From Klebsormidium nitens (taxonomy: Eukaryota; Streptophyta; Klebsormidiophyceae; Klebsormidiales; Klebsormidiaceae), in the NCBI GenBank assembly GCA_000708835.1, contig DF236968.1:186001-250000 (forward strand): 64,000 nt of DNA, given 5' to 3'. Below, piece after piece: positions 1 through 10,715 of this stretch (position 1 is its first letter; the number at the start of each line of letters is the position of its first letter). The notes below the pieces were generated by a model. The model was not told where the DNA came from and searched no databases. It worked only from the letters and a program-made list of their open reading frames with translations. A program made the position numbers and the translations under genes.

Positions 1-549
1 AAGGCTTCCTCCCGAATCCCTCCTCTCAGAGACCTCTGTGACTTGGTACGTCTCCAGAGAAACCATCTCGATGAATGCCAGTCACAGCTCGCACGAGTCC
101 GGCCGCCATTCCTGGCCGCAATTTCAAGAGTGCTCAGTCTTCTCTTTGATGAGAGAGATACAATCAAAGAGATGAGTTCGTAGCCTAGACGATTTGGAGG
201 GGACCTTATGAACGATATTTGTGTTATGGTGTTGTTGCCATAAACAGGTTGAGCTGGAATCGAATCGGAGCCTCTGTGAAGAAAGTTGTTGCCTGTTGTT
301 GATTGATTCACAGATCTGCGCGTGTTGAGTAGCAGTATAAGCTCGTCCAAACCAGAGTAGCTGGTGGTAGATCTATATTTTCCCTTCGATCCTTGCCCTT
401 GTGTTTGGTAGGTTGACTGAGCGACAACCCCTTTATTGGCGAGCTAGATCCGGACCTGACACAGCAGAGGGAGCACACTGGAAGATTTTGGACAGCTCCG
501 CTTCCTTTTGTATATAAATCTCGTAGTAGAAAGAGGTGCCTAAGCAAGC
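1..549. other. Region upstream of PSY
   Basis: I see no coding exon in this stretch. It is the presumed promoter and 5' UTR of the phytoene synthase gene that starts at 550. The only motif that stands out is the TATA-like element at 511-518, listed separately. Confidence 0.6.
511..518 (+). promoter_or_regulatory. TATA-like element before PSY
   Basis: The sequence TATATAAA lies about 32-39 nt upstream of the predicted PSY ATG. If it is a functional TATA box, transcription would start almost at the ATG and leave a leader of only about 10 nt. That is possible but unusual, so this may be a chance match. Confidence 0.3.
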
Positions 550-3500
550 ATGCAGAGCTGCGCGGCCCAGGCCGCTGGAGCGGGTACTGCCGCTTTCAGG
601 TTCGCTGCTGGCGATCCGAGTGCGAGAACGACAGATGCCGCATCCTCCTCCTATGATGCAAGCAGAAGTTACGGTAACCGCTCCTTACTCAGGGCAGACC
701 CTCTGGAGCAACTTAGAGGGCGGCAGGTAGGCGCTGGCAGAGTCCCGCAGGTACCTAGGAAGGCATGCGTGCAGGCTATCCTGCGGGTGGATAGAGAGGC
801 TGCTGACAGAGACAGAGAGGATGGCAGCGAGAAGGGGGCGCAGCGAAAGAGGAGCAGCTTCAGTCTGCAAGCCTCTTCCTCTTTGGCAATGCCGAGCCTG
901 GATTTCCCCAGGTCTAGAAGCACCAGTCCAGTCAGGCAAAAGACGGCGCAGGAAAGGGTTGACGATGCTGTACGGAAACAGGCGGCTTTGATGGCGGACA
1001 TACGGATACCGCCTGGGGCTGAAATGGACGGCGAGTTGCTGGAGACAGCATATGAGAGGTCTGGAGAGGTTTGCGCCGAGTACGCAAAGACGTTCTACCT
1101 TGGTGAGTGCGAATGCTTGTGACAGGGCTGTCTGGAATGCGTTGTTCTTACGTCATGCATTCATTTCATTGTTGTTGTGGCGTAGCAACAGATCTGCAGC
1201 CATCGGTTCGCAAAACAGAGCTAGTATCATTGCTTGCATGGCAGACCCAGCATCTGCATGAAAGTGTCTGTGTTGTGCTGCCCTCAGGCTGGTACTGTCA
1301 GGTCATGCAGAAAGGAGCTGCGCTTGGGGTTGTGTTCCTATTGCCGAGCCTGCATTGCAAGCAAGCAACTTTTGTTCTGCTGTCATTGGAGCATGAGTGA
1401 GCGCACATTGACAGGTATGACATGGTTGTGCAGGCACCAAACTCATGACTCCTGAGAGGCAACGCGCAATCTGGGCCATCTATGGTAAGTTCAAATTACA
1501 AGCTGCATTTATCAATCGTTGGATCCGACTGATCAAACACAGGCTCTGTTGCTGTGCTTTGTTAGTTTGAGCGTTGCTTGCATTACCGTGTCGACTTGGG
1601 ATGTGTTTAAGTTGCACATGAGGAGCAGCGCGGGTTGTCTCAAGGTTTCACAGGACGGTTAGTGAGTTGCGTCAAAGAGGTCCACGGGCAGGAATTGGAG
1701 TCCAGGACAACCTTTTGGCAGAGGCTACCAGCTTTTTGGGGAATTCCACATTCGGGGACTGGTTCAAACCATTAGCTTTTCATAATCTTTGTATGCAAAT
1801 GTGGGATTGGACTCGTATCTTTTTGCAATGAGAGCTGGTGCAGAAATACGCGCGGCTTTGTCTACCTGCTATTTTGGACTATACAGGCATTCTGAAGTTC
1901 CAGCATTGCATAGAATACGAGGCAGGTGTTATCAAGCTCTTCGGAAAGGAGATGCGTGTTTGACTGGTCAAGAAATTGTCAGTCGTTGCAGTGCAATGTG
2001 GCCCTGCAGTGGCCTCCGTCGTCAGTTTTGACAATCGCAGATGCTGGTCGGGCCAAAAACTGCTGTCCGACTCTTTTAGTTTTCTCAAATTCCGGAGCAC
2101 TCCCAGGACTCCCAGGACCGTTCTCTGGACGTAACTGCTGGATTAAGAATGTTGTTGGTTGCCATCGTTTGACATCCGTTTTGCTGCTTGTCTCACTGGG
2201 AGTCCTCAAACCTGCTCATTGAAAGTTCAAACCGGCTCATTGAAAGTCAAATCAGAAAGCCGGATTGCCTCAATCTTGGTCATTCAAGTGCAGTGTGGTT
2301 AATACCTGTTGTGTCTCTTTACCTCTTGGTTGTGGGATGCTAAGAAAACCCCGGGAAGTGGACTTCTTTTGAGCGGGAAGCTGGATTTGCGCTGCAGTCT
2401 GGATAGTGTGCCCAGCATTGGAGGCCTGCGTCTGCCAGTTCACCTTAGCGCTCGTGTGCATCACTTTGTTAGGTTTGATTGATTCACAAGGCCTCGATCA
2501 ATATCTGACAGCCCAGGCTTTTACTTGTCAGAATGTGGCCTCATGGAAAGGAGTGTAACAAAACCAAGATCAAATCAAAACTGGACTGTTGGACTCCTAT
2601 CCTGCCGACATGGTTTATGTTCAGAGTCGGTCTTTTCACAGCAAGAAGGAAAGAGAGCTCTTTCCTTCCTTGTATTATTGCTGCGGCCCCTTTGGATGGC
2701 CTCAACTCGTCTCAAAAACTTCAAAGCTTCTGAAGCTGACACTGTAAAGTGACCTGCCACAAATGAAAGCATGGTACGTTGGTACATCTTCTTCTGGTCT
2801 GCCTTGTTTCTGCAGTTTTGTGCGGCTTTGATGGTTCATCAACAAATTCCGCTTTAAATACTTTTATGCGCGGACAGTGGCATGAGAGACTAGTCTCTGG
2901 AGCAAGGACTTAACCAAATCTCAGATCTTTCAGACCGAATGTCACTTCTTCTTCCTATTCGCAGTGTGGTGCTGCCGCATCGAATGAGCTGGTTCTCGGA
3001 CCCAATGCAACCACATCGAAAGGATTTCAAATTGAAGCAAGAATGCAACAGAAGTGTTCGTCCATGTCAGAGCTGACGTCATTCTCGGTGATCTTTGTAG
3101 TTTGGTGCCGTCGCACCGACGAGCTGGTTGATGGCCCCAATGCGTCTCACATCACGCCCGCCGCGCTGGACCGGTGGGAGCAGCGCCTGGAGGACGTGTT
3201 TGCCGGGAAGCCGTTTGACATGCTGGACGCTGCGCTCACAGACACCGTCCGAAAGTTTCCTGTTCACATCCAGGTGGGTTTAGCTAATTGCAGGCCAAGG
3301 TTCTCTTGACCGAGATGGGTTAGTGTGTGGGAAACTTCTTCAGAACTTGGCTGTCTGCATTATGGGGTTGATGCAGGTTGACATTGAAGCCACGATGGGT
3401 TTGCCATATGCCACGCTGTCCTCAGTTTTTGGTTGGAATCGTTTCAGTGGGGATTACGCTGGGGAGTTGCAATGGGTTCCCTCACTAGCACTGTACGTTG

Positions 3501-5704
3501 GCAGGCAAAATGTGATAGAAAATGACTGATGGCATGCATATGGAGCTTGATCAAGTGCTGGGAACAACCCTCTCTGTACTGCCCTCGCTCCTCCTAATCT
3601 GAAAAGCAGCAAAGCACAAGAGAAAAAGCAGCAACCACAAGAGCTAAGATTTGTGTCATTTTGTGCCGGTTCCACAACATTATAAAGACACATGTGTGCA
3701 CATGGACGGAGGCTTTCTCTTTTTTGCTTATCCCTTAGAGAGCCCTCAGTATTCGCACCGAGCAGAAACGGGTCCCACATATGGTCTCCTTTCCGTCGGC
3801 ATTGCACGGCTCAATATTTCGTCAAGAGGGTCGAATCCTCAAGGTGAACCTGCGGCGCCCTCTCCTGGCCATATGGGCAACAGGGTTAAGGTTAACCCAG
3901 AACATCCTGGAACTACCCCCTGAGACTTGGAACCTTTCCCTGCAGCCGTTCCGCGACATGATCGACGGCATGCGCATGGACCTGTACAAGAAGCGCTACG
4001 AGACGTTTGAGGAGCTGTACCTCTACTGCTACAATGTTGCCGGCACCGTCGGCCTCATGAGCACGCCCGTGATGGGCATTGCGCCCGAGTACGCCGAAGA
4101 TGAGGACGCCGTTCGCGAAATCTATGATGACGCACTGGCGCTCGGGATTGCCAACCAGCTGACCAACATCCTGCGGGATGTGGGCGAAGAGTGAGCCGTC
4201 TGGACAACTGCTCTTGCTCAAGTGTCACCCTCGTGTTCCTTTTCTCAGTTGTATGGCCGAAACGGAAGTGGAATGTGCGGGTATTTGGCGATTTCCTGGA
4301 TGAGCGTAAGAAGGAAGCAGTTGGAAGCTTGCTCGTTGTGTGTCGGAACCCGTTGGGCAGCAGTAATTTCTCGATTATGGCTCCATTTGGACAGACAAGT
4401 GAGTTGGGTCAGCGTAGAACTTGGCCAGAACGACACTTGAGTTTCTGATGAACATTCTTGAAAAGGTCCGCAGAACGACTTAGAAACGGATGCCTCAAAG
4501 ACAGCGCTCTCCTGCATCGAATATAAGAACAATCGTTGAAACGCACTTTGTGGCTCTCCAGATACATTTTGGGTCGGGCAGTCGCAAGCAGTGCACACGA
4601 ATCTGCTGCAGCCCCACCAATTTGACGCCGTATTATATCAAAGGCTGACTTTGTCATCCCAAGAGACAGGGCTTTTTTCCCTCTCATCACTGCAATGAAC
4701 CAAACCCCTACTGACGTCATTCACCCCCGCCCCTTGCAGTGCGCGCCGCGGCCGCATCTACCTCCCGCTTGAGGAGCTGAGCCGCTTTGGCGTGACGGAG
4801 CAGGACATCTTCGACGGTGTCGTGACCGACAGGTGGCGTTCGTTCATGAGGTGGCAGCTCGCGCGCGCCCGCGACTACTTCGCCAAGGCGGAGAGGGGCG
4901 TCATGAAGCTGGACAGGCAGAGCCGGTGGCCGGTAAGCTCTTCAATCTTCTTGAAAACGAAAACTCCTCACAGGCAGCTCATCAGGAAGGAGTCTGCAGA
5001 TTGGCACACCGTGTTGGAGCGGGGTAAGCTCTTCAGTGGTTTAGTACCTAGCCTGCGGGCGCATGATGACGTGAAGAACAGGACCTACAGGCTTGCGACG
5101 GATCGAAAGGGAATTGTCGAGCAGAGTCGGTTGGTTAGGGGTTTCGTCGTTTTTTCGCGACGTTCGTTGTCAGTGACAATCTAAGCAAGTCTTTGGTAGG
5201 GGAAGCGCTTGTGCACTTGGCTTACGGAGTCATGACTTGGTATTTGAACAACATGTTCTAGAATCGGGAGTTCTTCAGGTCCAATAAAGTGATCTGGAGA
5301 TAGTTTAGTCGCTTTGTATGAGCGAGTGTCCAGTGATTAAGGAGAATTTGACCCCATTGTCAGCCTGATTGTTGTAGGAAGGTTTGAGTTCAAGACTAAT
5401 GGTAATGTGTTGACTGCTTGATTCTGCTCGTCTTCTGCGCATTGACATAACTTGTTGTTGTTGCCTGTTGGCCCAAGTATCGGGCATTGACAGCTCATTC
5501 CGTCTGCAGGTGTATGCTTCCTTGGTGCTCTACCGCCAGATCCTCGATTCCATCGAGAAGAATGATTTCGACAACTTCCATAAACGGGCTTATGTGCCTA
5601 AGTTCAAGAAGCTACTTTCGCTCCCAGAAGCTTTTGTGAGGTCCCAGTTGCCACACTCTTCTCACGGACTCAAAGTGGCGTCATCCAGCAAGGTAGCGGA
5701 ATAG
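550..5704 (+). CDS. PSY: Phytoene synthase, plastid precursor (6 exons)
   Basis: Phytoene synthase condenses two geranylgeranyl diphosphates to phytoene, the entry step of carotenoid synthesis in plastids. Exons read 550-1102, 1434-1484, 3101-3273, 3946-4190, 4740-4932 and 5510-5704. All junctions are GT-AG, the phases agree, and the product is 469 residues. The first 130 or so residues are Ser/Arg-rich and fit a transit peptide. The family signature [13 protein letters not shown] ends exon 1. Both Mg-diphosphate Asp-rich motifs are intact: DELVD at residues 208-212 and DVGED at 337-341, the second completed across the exon 4/5 junction. TRWPV-like and YRQILD motifs near the end are typical of plant PSY. 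The start is the first ATG of the open frame. Its nearest neighbour downstream is convergent. The intron before exon 3 holds a decayed copy of exon 3. Confidence 0.95.
2962..3011 (+). repeat. Decayed tandem copy of PSY exon 3 start
   Basis: An AG acceptor is followed by about 45 nt that align with the first bases of PSY exon 3 (3101 onwards). The GGTGC, CGCA, GAGCTGGTT and CCCAATGC blocks are shared, with substitutions between them. The copy lies 136 nt upstream of the true acceptor. It lacks the rest of the exon and the DELVD frame is degraded. Confidence 0.75.
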
Positions 5705-8307
5705 CAAGAGGATACTTTTGAAGAGGAGGACGCTCACATTGAGATCAACTTGAAGCACAAAGTGCCACCTTTGCTTTATGGTCCAGTGACATTTATAAAG
5801 AATAATATGCATAAAGAGGTGAGGTACGAAGCACCGGCCATCTTGAGCGAAAGTTGGAAATTTTGTAGGATGCCGCAAGCCAAGTATGTGCAAGCAACAG
5901 CTCCTACGTTAAGGTTTCCAGTGGATACCTGGAATGAGCCAAGTCATCATTAACCATGCAAGTGGTTATTGCATACCTGTCTCCAATCCGTCTGGCTCTC
6001 AATGCAGTACGTTGAAATCGCAGTGCATCAAGTTGAGTTTCACGTCACTCAGACGTGACTGCGTTCTCATTGTCTATCTACAATTGACCATCTTGCTAAT
6101 TCGTATTCTGCTGCATGTCATGGCCCGTGGTTGAGTCACACACTGAGAGTCTATGGCCAAATCACTGCATCCCAGTTAAGGGCACTTCATTTAGGAACAT
6201 GCTCGAGTCGATCATGTGCCAGGCAGTTAAGCTTGGTGATTCATGGCGGTATATATGATTTTTAAGCTTAGAACTTGCAGTGCGAGGTCGACTCGATCAC
6301 ACATCATTGGCCATCCGCCGAGGACAGTGCAATTTAATGAAAATCTCAATTGTGGATTGGTAAGTGTGCGCTTTCATGGAGCTGCGACTCCCACAGAGCA
6401 CCAACTGATCGCTTATACGGCTGTGATGGTTACGCATCAAAGCAAGCGGGTATGCAATTGAACCGACTCCATTCACAGCTCTTGCTAGGCCTGCAATTCA
6501 TGTCTATAGAAGGCTAAGCAACACATCATTCACAGGATTGATAACATCCAAATCTGGGGACCTTACATGAGACATCACCTCAACTCTGGTTTTGCATAAC
6601 CTTCAAAAGTTGGCTATTATCTTTCACTGCAACTTTTGAGTACGAAGAGCAATAACCAGCAATTCAACATAGCATGCACATATGTCAAAACTCAGTTCTG
6701 GCGGAGCCTGTTCGTAAGTAGCTAAATAGTGAGTTTGTTAGTAATTGAATTTGCAATTGAGCTCAAAGGACAACAAAAGGCGCGGCCCTCTACTCAGAGC
6801 ACCTTCGAACGGGCTAGAAATATACACAACAAGTCCATGTGAGGTGCTCCTGTCTTACATCTAATATGCTCTCAAAGGCAACAAGTTGCATTCAAGAAAA
6901 ACAAGAAAACTACTTAAGATCGTCTTTGGGACAAGCAAGTCACAGGCTCGTCGCTTTCATGCCCCCATAATCTCTACACCGCTGAGGACCCGATTTAACT
7001 CCATTGAAGGCAAACCGCAGCAGCATTCAACGCTCCAGCCATGTTCTTGTATGCAACGGCCCATGTGTAGAATTCTGCAAAATGAAAATTGCACAAGTTA
7101 TGTCCAGGTAGAGAGAATCACAACCAGAATTTGTACATTCACCATCTTTAACACCAGAATTGATTGGAAAACTTTTGAGTTCTGCAGAAAAGAACATCTC
7201 GCTTCAACAAACAACGTTCGACAACGTACAAGATATGCCTTAGGACACATCTCAGGAGCCATAGACAGGGCTTCTCTTCCTTCCCTTATCTTCCCTCCCA
7301 AGAGACAGCCTCAATAGACCCCAAATCATACCCTCCTCTCCTCCTTCGCGTCTCCCCACCACTCCCAAGGCCTCACCCAAGGCTCCCGCCCCCCTCCATC
7401 TCAAGCAGCACATCAGTACTGTTTCAGAGCAACTGCTCATTTGCTTCCAGCATCAGCAAGTCATTTCAGTGGATGAAGCATGAGAATCAATGCAAACAGG
7501 CCTTCCTGCTCTGCAGATTGTTGGCATCCCATACAGCCGGGAGCAAGAGAGGGCAATGATTGTCTTTCTCAAGCCAAGCACGCATGTAGCAGAGGGGAAA
7601 TAGCAGATAGCATCTCATCTGTTTCTGAGCAATCAAAAAGTGCAAAACTGCTTGCTGCAAAGACATACAATACCATACCAATCGGGAGAAGATTCCTTCT
7701 AGGGGTCACTAAACAATACCTTGCATAAGGTGATAGGTAGGAAGGTTAGAAAACCAAGATTGAGAAAGCAGCAATACCCCTAAAAAACGGAGCGATGATG
7801 AGTGAAGCAAACCAAAAGCGTACAATAGTGTCTTGATGTGGTGCTTGTGGACATGCTCATCGTCAAGTCCCGTGCTTCAGAGCGAACAAGTATTAAATCT
7901 GTTTCTAAATGATTATATGAGAGCTTCTGACAGTTGCATCTTGCGGACAAGCGGTCAACGAAGAGAGGAAGAAATAACCTTCATAGCAAATGAAAAACAT
8001 GCACTACCCAATATTCTGGTTTCTCATCACATACTTGAGATGGACAGCCATAGAGTAAAGTTCATCTCAGCCTTCCATTGACCAAAGATAACTGACCAAT
8101 CTGACTGATGTCTCCAAATGCAAACAATATGACCTGCAAATCTTGGCAATCAGCGTCTCCAGACCACTGTTCACCTGAAAAGAACCCCATGCATATCCAC
8201 AGGACGAACTGAAACATCCAATACCCTATCAGCAAGCGCCCAGCGTATCAGGCAATTTCAAAGAAAATTAGCAGTACATGCAGAGTTCAAACCTCTCACC
8301 TCTGAGC
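5705..8307. other. Intergenic, convergent 3' ends
   Basis: This is 2.6 kb between the PSY stop and the metallothionein-like stop. It is AT-richer than its flanks. Short open frames exist, the longest being 143 codons at 6886-7317, but they have no recognisable domain and no splice context. I see no RNA gene. Much of it may be 3' UTR of the two converging genes. Confidence 0.5.
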
Positions 8308-8745
8308 CTAAGCACAGTCGCAATCGCCGCTGCACGTGCAGTTCTCCCCGCAGCTGCAGTTCGGCTTGTTGCACCCACGGCCGCCGCTTGATGCAGATGC
8401 CTGGCCCTTGGTCCCCTTGCACGAAGCGCAGGAGCAACTGTCGCCGCAGCTGCAGGGGGCGGTGCAGGTGCACCCCGCCCCACAGCAGGTCTTGGCTGCG
8501 CCGCCCTCAGCGCCTGTCACCTTACTCCCCCCGCAATCGGAGCACTGGCAGCTCTCCCCACAGGAGCAGCCGTTCTTGCAGGTGCAGCCATCGGTGCAGC
8601 ACTTAGCAGACGACTTGGACATTTCTTTGCACTGGTAGCAGTTGCAGGTGTCCCCGCAGTCGCACGTGCGTACGGTGGAGCACTTGCAGGACTCCCCGCA
8701 GCAGGTGGAGAGCTTTCCAGTTGGGGACTGAGTCACGGGGGCCAT
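8308..8745 (-). CDS. Metallothionein-like protein with four Cys modules
   Basis: A 145-residue single-exon protein with 34 cysteines, mostly in C-X-C and C-C arrangements, and no His-rich or aromatic core. It falls into four Cys modules of 9, 9, 9 and 7 cysteines, separated by Ser/Gly/Ala/Lys-rich linkers; each of the first three modules opens with a CC pair. The repeated unit resembles CCGAGCTC...CSCGDSCSC. Such proteins bind Cu, Zn or Cd through thiolate clusters in the cytosol. Land-plant metallothioneins are usually about 60-85 residues with two or three Cys regions, so this one is unusually long. The start ATG at 8745 is the first in frame, and the stop is TAG at 8308-8310. Upstream there is a 24-nt-period direct repeat. 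I am confident of the Cys-rich coding frame and less so of the exact family. Confidence 0.85.
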   Translation of the reverse strand: MAPVTQSPTGKLSTCCGESCKCSTVRTCDCGDTCNCYQCKEMSKSSAKCCTDGCTCKNGCSCGESCQCSDCGGSKVTGAEGGAAKTCCGAGCTCTAPCSCGDSCSCASCKGTKGQASASSGGRGCNKPNCSCGENCTCSGDCDCA

Positions 8746-8769
8746 CGTATCCTTGCGGCTGTCAAGAAA

Positions 8770-8812
8770 TTGACAACAATGTGAAAGCTTTTCTTGACAA
8801 CAATGTGAAAGC
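8770..8812 (-). repeat. Paired 19-nt direct repeat upstream of metallothionein-like gene
   Basis: The 19-nt sequence TTGACAACAATGTGAAAGC occurs at 8770-8788 and identically at 8794-8812, a period of 24 nt. It lies 25-67 nt upstream of the ATG on the minus strand. It could be a regulatory element or part of the leader. No known metal-response motif is evident. Confidence 0.6.
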
Positions 8813-10715
8813 AGCAGCGACGAAAAGTTGGAGAAGCAAGCGTTGAGCTATCGATTGCTGAAGAAAACTTCGCTGGCAAGGATCTGGAATTTCGAATGCT
8901 CAGCAAGAACTTACAAATTCAGAAACTCGGAATCAGCAACTCAGGAATCGGCACTGCCAAAGCATTCACTGATTCAGCACAGGGAGGGGGAGCTGACACT
9001 TCTGACAGGTTGAAGTTCTGTGACCTGTCGGACAGGCTGGCCAGTGTCAGCGCGGCTGCAGCGGCGTGCCCACTACCCAGGTATCAGTTGGTAGGTACGG
9101 TACTAGGAATTTGGTTCAAGCGTGATTGTGCACTGATTCATTTGAAAATTCCTGTCCTGCATTCGCGAAGCCGCCGGTTCGTGAAAACGGTAGTATCGGA
9201 CGGTCATCCGATCACCAGCCCAGGTCATCGTCCACGCTGGCGCACGCGCCGGTCCCCGAGAGCCAGAGCCACTCGGCACCTTTCTCCCGAGTGCCGGTTT
9301 AGCAAAACCTAGATCATCCGAGGGGCCTCAATTTAGAGTTCAGCTAGCCTCAAGGTATCAAGGGCCCACCGGGCATGTCCCGGGGACCGGCCAGGCTTAC
9401 GTGGTGGGCTTGAACTTTGGACCGGCCTCCAGGTGGATCAACCTTCCCCGGGGGATAATCGTCACTCGGGATATCGTCACTCAGGGGATTGGAATATGGA
9501 ACTTCGAAAGTTGTTTACCGGTATGCATCGGACGGACCAAAGCTTCTTTGTGCAAACATGCACGGCTGACATTGTTACGTACTGACTTTTGTGCAATCTT
9601 CGTGAATCCAAAATCACCTCCTATTTCTTTACGGTCCCCAGTGCCCACTGCCCACTACCCTAGGTAATACCTACTGACCTAGCGAGTAGGTAATAATACC
9701 TACATGTTAACATTGTACAGAAGAGAGTCAAGACTCAAGCCTACAGAAGCCTAGCTCAGAGCTTTCGTCATCTGCCTAGCTTCCTAGGTACCTACCTTAG
9801 TGTGCACACCGTAGTTTGGCCGCTGAATCATACGTGATAGCATAACCGCTTCACCTGATTGACAGCTTGGATTAGATCGTTTTGTTGTGACTGCGCTCTG
9901 TTGAACAGATTCGATGGACGCGACTATCCTGCCAGCATTTCGCCACCATTGGCATTATGGCATGGAATATTATCAATGAAATTGAACTCAGAACTTTATG
10001 TACTTGCACGACCTCAAAAGCAGTTTCAATTCTTTAACAAGAAATTCCCACGTATATACTAGTATATATTATATCACAGCAGCCATGCAGCCGCTGAGCA
10101 TGTTTACCGGGCTGATTGCGCCTCTATGTAGATACGTTCCTACACGTACCCTCGCAAGCAGTGACCTTAAGACTCGGATCGAGTGAAAAGCCTTGTAATG
10201 CCATGTTGATGATGCAGTGCACGCCCCCCTTCGGTTGATTTGTTGCTTCCGAGCCCTGATTTAAACGCCTTGTTTCACAGTTCGGTATTTACCGCGAGTC
10301 ATTGAGACTGAGCATCGTCAGAACGTGACTGTTAATTCAAGCTTTCAAACTTGGAACTATCACTCTAAGACCTGACTTGACTTGAAGGGCAAGGCCGTTC
10401 GCATGGTCCGCGTACACATCATCAATCTTGCTACCACTCGCTCACAAAGGAAGTGCTAGTAATCAGAAAAATATTCTGCCGACATGCAAAGATTAACGAT
10501 CGATGCTTGTGGTCATGCAATTGAAAGGATACCTCGACGGGGCTCTTATCAAGCTCGACTGACATGAACCCGCTCATGAAGTTCCACGAGGTCGCAAGGT
10601 AGGCTTTGTCGAGCATGAACTCATCAGACATCGGCTCATTTAAACTGTGTGTTTCATCACGTCCTTTTTCTGCCGAGAAGCAGTTCACAAAGCAGGTCGA
10701 TTATTGAGGCAACAC
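8813..10715. other. Intergenic, partly repetitive
   Basis: About 1.9 kb between the metallothionein-like gene and the 3' end of the PII gene. No coding exon is recognisable. Two patches (about 9067-9105 and 9650-9800) carry runs built from AGGTAC/GTACCT, like the denser array at 59-60.3 kb. A GCCCACTACCC block is repeated directly at about 9068 and 9651. Confidence 0.5.

Noticed and set aside
6886-7317. 143-codon plus-strand frame in the PSY-metallothionein gap
   Set aside because: No recognisable domain, no splice context, and composition like the surrounding non-coding DNA.
9180-9480. Possible retroelement fragment
   Set aside because: The stretch is GC-rich and odd in composition, but no reverse transcriptase, integrase or terminal repeat can be recognised.
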